Translations under genes and position numbers: made by a program
Part shown: positions 1-5,111 of the stretch, piece after piece
How the letters are laid out: every line of letters starts with the position of its first letter
How positions within the stretch are numbered: the stretch's first letter is position 1
Source of the DNA: VFMC01 sp031400715
GTDB taxonomy: Bacteria > Actinomycetota > Acidimicrobiia > Acidimicrobiales > Ilumatobacteraceae
Length of the DNA: 5,111 nucleotides
Direction of reading: 5' to 3'
Assembly (NCBI GenBank): GCA_031400715.1
Contig: JANNQK010000263.1
Coordinates: 1-5,111 of the forward strand
The notes under the pieces: generated by a model
Seen by the model: only the letters and a program-made list of their open reading frames with translations
Told to the model about the DNA's origin: nothing
Database searches by the model: none

Positions 1-792
1 GCCGAGCATCGCCCGCAGATCGTCCCAGTCGATGGTGGGAAGGGTGGGACGCGGAAAGCCCCTCGGCAGGTCTCCGACCAGCGTCAGACCGCGATCGCCG
101 AGCCCGAAGGCGGCCGTGACGACGATGGCGCCCACCACGGCAACCAAGACGCCGGGCACGACCTTCGTCCAACGACCGATCAGCACGATCACTGCGAGGC
201 TGGCGGCCGCGATGCCGATGGCCCAGCCATTGGTGTTCCCGTCACGAACACCCTGCAGGAACCTCCACGCCGTGTCGACCAGACCGTCGGCGTCGACCGA
301 GAACCCGAACGCCTTCGGCAACTGGTCGACCACGATCGTGAGCGCGATGCCGTTCAGGTATCCGTACCGAACAGGAGCAGAGAGCAGCTCGGCCAGGAAG
401 CCGAAACGGGCCAGGCCGGCCATCACGCCGATGACGCCCACGATGATCGAGAGCAACCCGGCCAACGCCACGGCTTCGCCAGGGTCGCTCGCTGCGAGTG
501 GGACGATGGCCGCGAGGATCAGTGGAGCGAGCGACGAGTCGGGCCCCATCACCAGCACCCGTGACGGACCGACGAGTGCATAGACGAGCAGTGGGACGAT
601 CGTGGCGTAGAGCCCGGTGATCGGCGGCAGGCCCGCGGCCTGCGCGTACGCCATGCCGGCCGGCACCAACAAGGCCACGAGGACGGTGCCGGCGACGGCA
701 TCCTTCGCCAGCCAGCCACGCTCGTACGTTCGGAGCTGTCCGACCAGCGGGAGGAATCTGGTCCACGAGGGATCGGCACCCGCTCGCGCCAT
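1..792 (-). CDS. SulP-family anion permease, N-terminal half (3' end beyond window)
   Basis: This is a membrane transporter of the SulP (SLC26-like) family, which carries sulfate, bicarbonate or other anions; the substrate cannot be read from sequence. The frame is open from the start to position 1, giving 264 visible residues from ATG 792. After a short hydrophilic N-terminus (FLPLVGQLRTYERGWLAKD) come alternating hydrophobic segments. The SulP signature is clear: VPAGMAYAQAAGLPPITGLY at about residues 44-63, followed by YALVGPSRVLVMGPDSSLAP. Further membrane segments follow (LAGLLSIIVGVIGVMAGLA, then PVRYGYLNGIALTIVVDQLP). Full-length members run about 500-600 residues, usually with a cytoplasmic STAS domain, which would lie outside the window. 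The start is ambiguous. ATG 792 has a modest GGA six bases upstream. An in-frame GTG at 834 has GGAGG only one base before it, normally too close. It follows the sulfatase gene on the same strand, which fits a sulfate-handling role (inference). Confidence 0.9.
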   Translation of the reverse strand, partial: MARAGADPSWTRFLPLVGQLRTYERGWLAKDAVAGTVLVALLVPAGMAYAQAAGLPPITGLYATIVPLLVYALVGPSRVLVMGPDSSLAPLILAAIVPLAASDPGEAVALAGLLSIIVGVIGVMAGLARFGFLAELLSAPVRYGYLNGIALTIVVDQLPKAFGFSVDADGLVDTAWRFLQGVRDGNTNGWAIGIAAASLAVIVLIGRWTKVVPGVLVAVVGAIVVTAAFGLGDRGLTLVGDLPRGFPRPTLPTIDWDDLRAMLG

Positions 793-889
793 CGCCGTTC
801 CGGACGAGCCCTCGGGACGGATCGGTCTGCTCACTCCTCCCGACGGTACTGCTGAAACGAGCTCCGGTCGGGAGGTCCGGTCGGATGGG
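793..889 (-). other. Short intergenic stretch between sulfatase and SulP genes
   Basis: This is the only non-overlapping gap of any size in the operon: 55 bases if the SulP gene starts at GTG 834, 97 if at ATG 792. It contains a nine-base direct repeat and a GGGAGG (841-836). I see no convincing hairpin followed by a T run, so no intrinsic terminator is called. The SulP gene may be read through from the operon, or may have its own weak promoter that I cannot identify. Confidence 0.5.
863..884. repeat. Nine-base tandem-like direct repeat
   Basis: TCCGGTCGG occurs at 863-871 and again at 876-884 on the plus strand, separated by GAGG (13-base period). It lies between the sulfatase stop and the SulP start. 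Two copies this short in GC-rich DNA may be chance; a regulator site is possible but unsupported. Confidence 0.4.
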
Positions 890-2425
890 TCAGACCGGTG
901 CGTGCACGATCGGCAACGGAGACTTCATGGGCCGCTGATGGTCCCACAGGTCGGCGACGAGATCGCTCCGAGTCGCGGCGGCCGCAGGGTCGTCCCAACG
1001 GTTCTCGCGCTGCATCGGGTCGTTGGCGAGGTCGTACAACTCGCCCTCGGTTCCGTCGTGCGAGGTACCTGCCTGATACGTACTGCACACCCACCCGTCG
1101 CGAGTGATGGTGCGCAGATGCACGCTCACGCCGAACAGATCGCTGTCCCACTCGGTGAGCACTCGTTCGAAGCCCCGGCTGTCCGCGTCGCTGTCGTCGA
1201 CGGGCAATGGCTTGCCCTCCATCCACTCGGGCACGGGCAGTCCGGCGATCGCGCAGAAGGTCGGTGCGAGGTCAACGAGTCCGACAGGTCGCGACACCAC
1301 GGCCGGCGTCTGCGAGCTCGACGGCGCAGGGCGCCACACCAACGGCAAGCGCATGAGACCGTCCACGTGGTACGGGCCTTTGAACAGCAGTCCGAAGTCG
1401 CCGCCGAGCTCGCCGTGATCGGTGGTGAACACGATGTCGACGTCGTCGGCCCAGCCGCGGGAGCCGATGGCGGCGAGCACGCGGCCGATCGCTTCGTCGA
1501 TCAGCTCGCACTCGACGGCATTCAGCGCGGTGATCTCGCGGAGCTGATCGGGGGTGAGCGTGGCCGGCGCCCATCTGGCCGGAGCCTCGTAGTTGCTCAC
1601 GAGCGTGCCGTCGTACCAGGCGCGGTAGTGGCGAGGTTTGCCGTCGATCACGCGCTCGCGCTCGGACCGGTCCTCGATGTACCCCTCGACGAGCGGCACG
1701 TCGCGCCAGTCGATGCGGCCGACCTCGCTGGAGGGTGGGTCCCACGGGTGGTGCGGGTCGGGGAAGCTCATCCAGCAGAACCAGTCGTCGGCCGCGTCGA
1801 GCGAGTCGAGCCAACTGATCGTGCGGTCGGCCACCCAGTCGGTGTGGTACCAGTCCTTCGGGATGTGGTTCACCCACGCCTGCGGTGCGCCCGTGTCGCC
1901 ACCGCCCATCGCGTTGACCTCCAGCGATCCGTCGAGCACCGGATAGAACATGCCCACCGCCTCGGGGTGCGTCGACGCGAGCCAGCGGGCGTAGTGCAAC
2001 GGGCCGGCCGCGCCATGAGTGGCCGACTCGAAGTGTTCGAAGCCTCGATGTGGACCGTAGGTGCCGGCCCGGGCGAACCCGTTCTCGGGGAACCGGGCGA
2101 AGGCATCGAGAAACGGTTCGAAGTGCGGCTTGCCGATGATCGCCGTGCGATATCCGGCGCTCTGCAACACCTCGGCCACCGACGGTGCGTCCTCAGGGAG
2201 TGGCACACCGTTCATCCACACGCCGTGGGTGCTGGGGTGCTGGCCGGTCAGCATCGTGCTGCGCGACGGCATGCACACCACGCTCTGCGGGTGGGCTCGC
2301 TCGTAGCGCACACCGTGTGCTGCCACGCCGTCCATCACCGGCGTGCGGGCGATCGTGCCGCCGTTGCAGCCGAGCGTGTCGTAGCGCTGTTGGTCGGTGG
2401 TGATGAACAGGATCTTGCGGCCCAT
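890..2425 (-). CDS. Cytoplasmic type I (formylglycine) sulfatase
   Basis: This 511-residue protein belongs to the alkaline-phosphatase-like sulfatase superfamily, which hydrolyses sulfate esters using a cysteine converted to formylglycine by a separate enzyme. The activation motif C-M-P-S-R-S-T-M-L-T-G begins at Cys51, with Arg55 in the usual place. Metal-ligand candidates are Asp11 and Gln12 (FITTDQQR) and Asp336 and His337 (FTTDHGELG). Lys99 and His101 (IIGKPHF), His225/His226 (FPDPHHPWDPP) and Lys349 (LLFKGPYH) match other conserved active-site positions. The C-terminus has the family's GELYDLANDP segment (461-470). No signal peptide is seen, so it probably acts in the cytoplasm on an imported substrate. 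Start ATG 2425 shares its A with the TGA of the preceding gene and has GGAAGGGG seven bases upstream. The same fold includes phosphonate monoester hydrolases and choline sulfatases, also with Asp-Gln at the N-terminal metal site, so the substrate remains open. No formylglycine-generating enzyme gene lies in the window. Confidence 0.95.
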   Translation of the reverse strand: MGRKILFITTDQQRYDTLGCNGGTIARTPVMDGVAAHGVRYERAHPQSVVCMPSRSTMLTGQHPSTHGVWMNGVPLPEDAPSVAEVLQSAGYRTAIIGKPHFEPFLDAFARFPENGFARAGTYGPHRGFEHFESATHGAAGPLHYARWLASTHPEAVGMFYPVLDGSLEVNAMGGGDTGAPQAWVNHIPKDWYHTDWVADRTISWLDSLDAADDWFCWMSFPDPHHPWDPPSSEVGRIDWRDVPLVEGYIEDRSERERVIDGKPRHYRAWYDGTLVSNYEAPARWAPATLTPDQLREITALNAVECELIDEAIGRVLAAIGSRGWADDVDIVFTTDHGELGGDFGLLFKGPYHVDGLMRLPLVWRPAPSSSQTPAVVSRPVGLVDLAPTFCAIAGLPVPEWMEGKPLPVDDSDADSRGFERVLTEWDSDLFGVSVHLRTITRDGWVCSTYQAGTSHDGTEGELYDLANDPMQRENRWDDPAAAATRSDLVADLWDHQRPMKSPLPIVHAPV

Positions 2426-2856
2426 CAGGGCGCCCCTTCCTCGATCGCTCGGTTGCCATGGGGCGTCGTGAGCTCCATCTGTCGCTTCAGCTCCGCGAGT
2501 GCGCCGGCCGTGCCCCCGCCGATCACCAGCGCCATCGTGCGCGGGTCGGCCTCGGTCGAGTAGACGACCAGGCACTCGTCGGTACCCAGTTCGATCACGT
2601 CGATCGTGCCCCGATGGTGCACGAACAGGGGGGCGGTGATCCGGTACTGGAATCGACGCTGGGAGTCGTCGTTCACCAGGATCTCCTCGGGCATCGGCAT
2701 GCCGGTGCCCATCGTGATCACACGAGTGGTGCCGTCGATCGTGCAGTTCACGATGCCGGGGAACCAGGTGTGCAGCTTCGCGGCATCGCCGGCGAGGGCC
2801 CACACCTCGTCGGCGCTGCGGGCGATGCGGATCTCGTGGCGGATCGTGCCGTACAT
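2425..2856 (-). CDS. SRPBCC / polyketide cyclase-dehydrase-like small protein
   Basis: This 143-residue protein has the layout of the SRPBCC (Bet v1-like, START-related) superfamily, single-domain proteins with a hydrophobic cavity that bind or transform small lipophilic ligands. The N-terminal strand and helix match the family pattern: IRHEIRIARSADEVWALAGD (residues 5-24), then a Trp-Phe-Pro-Gly turn (31-34) in the usual 'tryptophan plus loop' position. Strands follow at IVNCTIDG and TRVITMGTG, a mid-domain strand pair at RRFQYRI and HRGTIDVIEL, and a long C-terminal helix ending in GALAELKRQMEL (118-129). No catalytic residue can be assigned. The start ATG 2856 lies one base after the TGA of the dehalogenase-like gene, with no good Shine-Dalgarno sequence, so translation probably depends on reinitiation or coupling. 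Its stop overlaps the sulfatase start. Its role in the operon (ligand carrier, cyclase or auxiliary) is unknown. Confidence 0.85.
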   Translation of the reverse strand: MYGTIRHEIRIARSADEVWALAGDAAKLHTWFPGIVNCTIDGTTRVITMGTGMPMPEEILVNDDSQRRFQYRITAPLFVHHRGTIDVIELGTDECLVVYSTEADPRTMALVIGGGTAGALAELKRQMELTTPHGNRAIEEGAP

Positions 2857-2857
2857 C

Positions 2858-3805
2858 TCAGGACACCCGATCGTCGATCGGACCCGTCGTGCCGTCGATG
2901 AAGCGGATGACCACCTCGGCGAGTTCGGGGCCCTTGTCCTCCTGCACGAAGTGGCCACCACCGACGATGGTGGTGTGCGGTTGGCCGGCCGTTCCGGGCA
3001 CCCGCCGCAAGAAGACGCCCTCGCCGCCCTTGGTGACGGCGTCCTGATCGCTGAACGCACACAGCCACGGCTTGTGGAACTGGTCGAGCACGTCCCAGGC
3101 GGCAGCGTTGTCGGCGCTCGCCGGATCGTCCGGCATGCTGGGGACGAGCGACGGGAAGATGCGTGCGCCGGCCTTGAAGGTTTCGTCCGGGAACGGAGCG
3201 TCGTAGCCGGCGATCACCTCGGGTGAGAGATCGGTCGCGCACCCACCGTTGATGATGCCGCCGATGGGGAACATGGGCGACTCACGCGAGAACCTCTGCC
3301 ACTTCAGGAACGCCTCGCTGAGCTTGCCGTCGCCGACGGGCAGCCCGGTGTTGGCGACGACGACGCGGGCGTACCGGTCGGGTGCCGCGGCCACGAGCCG
3401 GAGGCCGATGAGCCCACCCCAGTCCTGACCGAAGTAGGTGATGTCGGCCAGGTCGAGATGCCCGAAGAGGAGCTCGCTCATCCAGGCGACGTGGCGGGCG
3501 TAGGTGTAGTCGGCGGTGTCGCCGGGTTTGTCGCTGCGCCCGAATCCGACGAGGTCGGGAGCGATCACCCGGTGCCCGGCGGCGACGATCGGCGGGATCA
3601 TGTGTCGGTAGAGGAAGCTCCACGACGGCTCGCCGTGCATCAGCAGCACCGGCGCGGCGTCGCGTGGCCCTTCGTCGAGATAGTGCACCCGCAGGGTCTG
3701 CCCGCCGACGTCGCCGGGGACGGCGGCGATCTCGGCGTAGTTGGGGTCGAACGGGTAGTCGGGCAGTCCGTCGAAGCGCTCGTCGGGTGTGCGCAGGATC
3801 TGCAT
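2858..3805 (-). CDS. Haloalkane dehalogenase-like alpha/beta-hydrolase (HLD subfamily I type)
   Basis: This 315-residue alpha/beta-hydrolase resembles DhlA-type haloalkane dehalogenases, which replace a carbon-bound halogen with hydroxyl through an Asp-ester intermediate. The N-terminus RTPDERFDGLPDYPFDPNY (residues 5-23) is characteristic of this subfamily. HGEPSWSFLYR (57-67) supplies the oxyanion-side Glu59. The nucleophile elbow GQDWGG (126-131) gives Asp128 as nucleophile and Trp129 as first halide-stabilising residue. Trp169 in the cap (FLKWQRF) fits the second halide-stabilising Trp. Asp255 (FSDQDAVT) is the probable acid, and His285 (GGGHFVQED) the base. Length matches the family (about 300). 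Nothing essential is missing. Start ATG 3805 has a strong AGGAGG eight bases upstream that overlaps the upstream gene's TAG. No signal peptide is seen. An alternative is an epoxide hydrolase or another hydrolase in the same fold, but the Asp-Trp plus cap Trp pair favours dehalogenase. Native substrate is unknown. Confidence 0.92.
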   Translation of the reverse strand: MQILRTPDERFDGLPDYPFDPNYAEIAAVPGDVGGQTLRVHYLDEGPRDAAPVLLMHGEPSWSFLYRHMIPPIVAAGHRVIAPDLVGFGRSDKPGDTADYTYARHVAWMSELLFGHLDLADITYFGQDWGGLIGLRLVAAAPDRYARVVVANTGLPVGDGKLSEAFLKWQRFSRESPMFPIGGIINGGCATDLSPEVIAGYDAPFPDETFKAGARIFPSLVPSMPDDPASADNAAAWDVLDQFHKPWLCAFSDQDAVTKGGEGVFLRRVPGTAGQPHTTIVGGGHFVQEDKGPELAEVVIRFIDGTTGPIDDRVS

Positions 3806-3811
3806 CAGGTA

Positions 3812-3819
3812 CTCCTCCT
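3812..3819 (-). promoter_or_regulatory. Strong ribosome binding site for the dehalogenase-like gene, embedded in upstream stop codon
   Basis: On the minus strand the bases read TAGGAGGAGTACCTG followed by ATG at 3805. The AG of the upstream gene's TAG stop (3820-3818) is also the start of AGGAGG, so the terminating ribosome sits on the next gene's binding site. This fixes the 3805 start and suggests translational coupling. Confidence 0.8.
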
Positions 3820-4639
3820 ACAGGTCGACTGCGGTGAGGTCGTCACCCAGCACGATCGGTCCGCTGAAGTGTCGCGCGGCGATGGCGCGCCATTCGTCTT
3901 CCTGGCCAGGTTGCAGGCTGGGCACGTAGTGGGTGAGCACGAGCGTGCCGACGCCGTTGCGCGCAGCGGTCTCGGCCGCTTGGGTCACCGTGGAGTGGTA
4001 GTCGAGGATGTCCTGGAGACGCTGCATGGGGACCAGTTTCACGAGGTCGTCGCGAATCACGGTCTGCACGTACGCGGTGGCGTTGGTGCACAGATCGTCG
4101 AGGCCGGCGCACGGCACACCGTCGCCGCCGAGGACGACGGAGCGGTCACCGACCTCCACTCGGAACGCAACGGTGGGCTCGACCGGCCGGTGATCGGTGG
4201 CGGCGACGCGAACGAGGGCCGAACCCATGACGAACTGGTCGCCGGGATGCACTTCGACCGCCGTCACCACGGGCCCCTCGGTCAGGTCCTCGTGGTGATC
4301 GATCCGGTAGCGAACGTCGGGGGCGAGCGAGGCCAGCGTGTGATCCACCACGTCGCGGATGCCGGGCGGACCGACGATGGTGAGCGGGCGCGACACCGGG
4401 CTCATCACCCAACGGGTGGTGATCACGTCGCCGAGGTCGGTGATGTGATCGCTGTGGAGGTGGGTGATCAGCAACCCGTCGAGCATGGGTGGCAACACTC
4501 CCGCTGCGACCAACCGCATCAGCACGCCACGACCGCAGTCGACCAGCACCGTGAGGCCATCTGCGGTCACGAGCGTGGAGGGACCTGCCCGTCGAGCATC
4601 GGGAATCGGGCTACCGGTACCGAGCAACGTCACGCGCAT
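3818..4639 (-). CDS. Metallo-beta-lactamase-fold hydrolase, RNase Z / AtsA-like
   Basis: This 273-residue protein has the metal-dependent hydrolase fold of the metallo-beta-lactamase superfamily. The first strand and loop, VTLLGTGSPIPDARRAGPST (residues 3-22), and VDCGRGVLMRL (33-43) match the RNase Z/arylsulfatase AtsA branch. The metal-binding motif THLHSDH gives His60, His62, Asp64 and His65. Further ligand candidates are His150 (ATDHRP), Asp173 (LGGDG) and His237 (LTHYVP), and a YHSTVTQAAE segment (214-223) resembles the conserved His loop of this branch. The long flexible arm of genuine tRNase Z is not apparent between the motif and His150, so a small-molecule hydrolase is more likely than tRNA 3' processing. 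Pseudoalteromonas AtsA shows that this branch can include sulfatases, but lactonase or esterase activity is equally possible. Start ATG 4639 lies one base after the upstream TGA, with GGAGG six bases upstream. Confidence 0.88.
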   Translation of the reverse strand: MRVTLLGTGSPIPDARRAGPSTLVTADGLTVLVDCGRGVLMRLVAAGVLPPMLDGLLITHLHSDHITDLGDVITTRWVMSPVSRPLTIVGPPGIRDVVDHTLASLAPDVRYRIDHHEDLTEGPVVTAVEVHPGDQFVMGSALVRVAATDHRPVEPTVAFRVEVGDRSVVLGGDGVPCAGLDDLCTNATAYVQTVIRDDLVKLVPMQRLQDILDYHSTVTQAAETAARNGVGTLVLTHYVPSLQPGQEDEWRAIAARHFSGPIVLGDDLTAVDL

Positions 4640-4640
4640 G

Positions 4641-5111
4641 TCAGTCCTCCGTCCCTGTCGTGGGCGGGGTTGCGGACTCTGTCGCGGTCGAACCGGCGGC
4701 TTGGTCGATGAGCGAGGCGAGTCGGTCGATCTTCGGGCGCACCACCACGCGCTCGCGATCGGCGACAGCGTCGAGTTCGCCGAGCCCGGCCGGAGCAGCA
4801 TCCGGGTCGGTGATCCAGGTGATGCGCAGCTCTGTCCACGACCGGCCGTCGCCGAGGATCGTGCCCTCCACCGGGCCGATCGCTTGCCCGTCGGCCGGAC
4901 CGGCCGAGCCCGTCAACTGCTCGGCCAGGCGGACCAGATCGAACACGACATGGGTGTGGCGGCCGTCGATCGCACCGGCAGCGACGGTGTGCGGCGGCAC
5001 GGCGAACACGATCGTGTGGTCCATGCCGGCCTCCTTGTGCTGGTGCTTCTCGCGGAAGTCGCGCCGCGACTGCATGTCGATGAACGCCCGGCGGGTGGGG
5101 TACTGGACGAT
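4641..5111 (-). CDS. DUF1330-like (dimeric alpha/beta barrel) protein with C-terminal second-copy-like extension, 5' partial
   Basis: The reading frame is open to the window edge, so the N-terminus is missing; 156 residues are visible. The first part, IVQYPTRRAFIDMQSR (residues 1-16) to HKEAGMDHTIVFAVPP, matches the C-terminal half of DUF1330-like ferredoxin-fold proteins: a strand, the YP-x-R-x-x-F helix, a charged helix and a final strand with hydrophobic alternation. After a short linker, THVVFDLVRLA, then VEGTILGDGRSWTELRITWI, resemble the beginning and middle of the same fold, so this may be a second, diverged copy (inference). The last 18 residues are low-complexity, rich in Thr, Ala, Ser and Pro. 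Function is unknown; small barrels of this group are often dimeric and accompany catabolic genes. An internal ATG at 5024 has AAGGAGG five bases upstream, but the conserved motif continues across it, so the true gene starts upstream of the window. Its stop lies two bases from the MBL start. Confidence 0.8.
   Translation of the reverse strand: MVQYPTRRAFIDMQSRRDFREKHQHKEAGMDHTIVFAVPPHTVAAGAIDGRHTHVVFDLVRLAEQLTGSAGPADGQAIGPVEGTILGDGRSWTELRITWITDPDAAPAGLGELDAVADRERVVVRPKIDRLASLIDQAAGSTATESATPPTTGTED
4646..4650 (-). promoter_or_regulatory. Ribosome binding site for the MBL hydrolase gene
   Basis: GGAGG on the minus strand lies six bases before ATG 4639, inside the last codons of the upstream gene (the TGA at 4643-4641 falls between it and the start). 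It decides the 4639 start over upstream in-frame ATG codons such as that at 4801, which would overlap the preceding gene extensively. Confidence 0.7.

Noticed and set aside
835..889. Intrinsic terminator after the sulfatase gene
   Set aside because: The gap holds a direct repeat rather than a stable inverted repeat, and no T run follows on the minus strand.
617..2563. Long plus-strand open frame (648 codons) opposite the sulfatase and SulP genes
   Set aside because: Its translation has no recognisable domain and is rich in Arg, Val, His and Gly, as expected from reading high-GC genes backwards. The minus strand in the same place encodes clear sulfatase motifs.
2426..2803. Extension of the sulfatase by 126 codons to an upstream ATG
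   Set aside because: The extension overlaps the SRPBCC gene in another frame, has no sulfatase homology features, and the 2425 start has a ribosome binding site and begins with the conserved first strand.
2857..3060. Extension of the SRPBCC gene to an ATG at 3060
   Set aside because: The 68 extra residues are the dehalogenase C-terminus in the wrong frame, rich in Arg and Ser; the conserved SRPBCC N-terminus starts at 2856.
3818..4639. Housekeeping tRNase Z (rnz)
   Set aside because: The metal motifs fit the wider branch, but the flexible substrate arm is not evident, the protein is short, and the gene is embedded in a catabolic-looking operon.
3458..4711. Long plus-strand open frame (417 codons) opposite the MBL and dehalogenase-like genes
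   Set aside because: It spans two minus-strand genes with intact catalytic motifs and shows no domain of its own; it is a GC-bias shadow.
4640..4801. Extension of the MBL gene to an ATG at 4801
   Set aside because: It would overlap the DUF1330-like gene and add an Arg/Pro-rich stretch before the conserved first strand; the 4639 start has GGAGG six bases upstream.

Overview
The window is GC-rich (about two-thirds G+C by eye) with strong G/C preference at third codon positions. Its gene style suggests a high-GC actinobacterium; a marine or soil Acidimicrobiia-type organism is possible, but the lineage is inference only. No rRNA, tRNA, CRISPR, insertion sequence or phage gene is visible. All six supported genes lie on the minus strand, so transcription runs from high to low coordinates, and coding density is close to complete.

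In order of transcription: (1) 5111-4641, the 3' part of a DUF1330-like (dimeric alpha/beta barrel) protein whose 5' end is outside the window; (2) 4639-3818, a metallo-beta-lactamase-fold hydrolase of the RNase Z/AtsA-like group; (3) 3805-2858, an alpha/beta-hydrolase that looks like a subfamily-I haloalkane dehalogenase with its active-site residues in place; (4) 2856-2425, a small SRPBCC/polyketide-cyclase-type protein; (5) 2425-890, a cytoplasmic formylglycine-type sulfatase; (6) from about 792 (or 834) to beyond position 1, the N-terminal half of a SulP-family anion permease. The first five genes are separated by 1, 12, 1 and -1 bases, with stop codons embedded in or touching the next ribosome binding site or start. 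This strongly suggests one translationally coupled operon; the SulP gene follows after 55-97 bases.

Taken together, the genes suggest a small-molecule catabolic operon. A sulfatase would release sulfate from an organic sulfate ester, a haloalkane-dehalogenase-like enzyme would cleave a carbon-halogen or related bond, and the MBL hydrolase, SRPBCC protein and DUF1330-like protein would act on related intermediates. A SulP carrier would move sulfate or another anion across the membrane. The substrate is unknown and the joint pathway is inference from adjacency. The most interesting points are the unusual gene combination and a DUF1330-like protein that seems to carry a second, degenerate copy of the fold.
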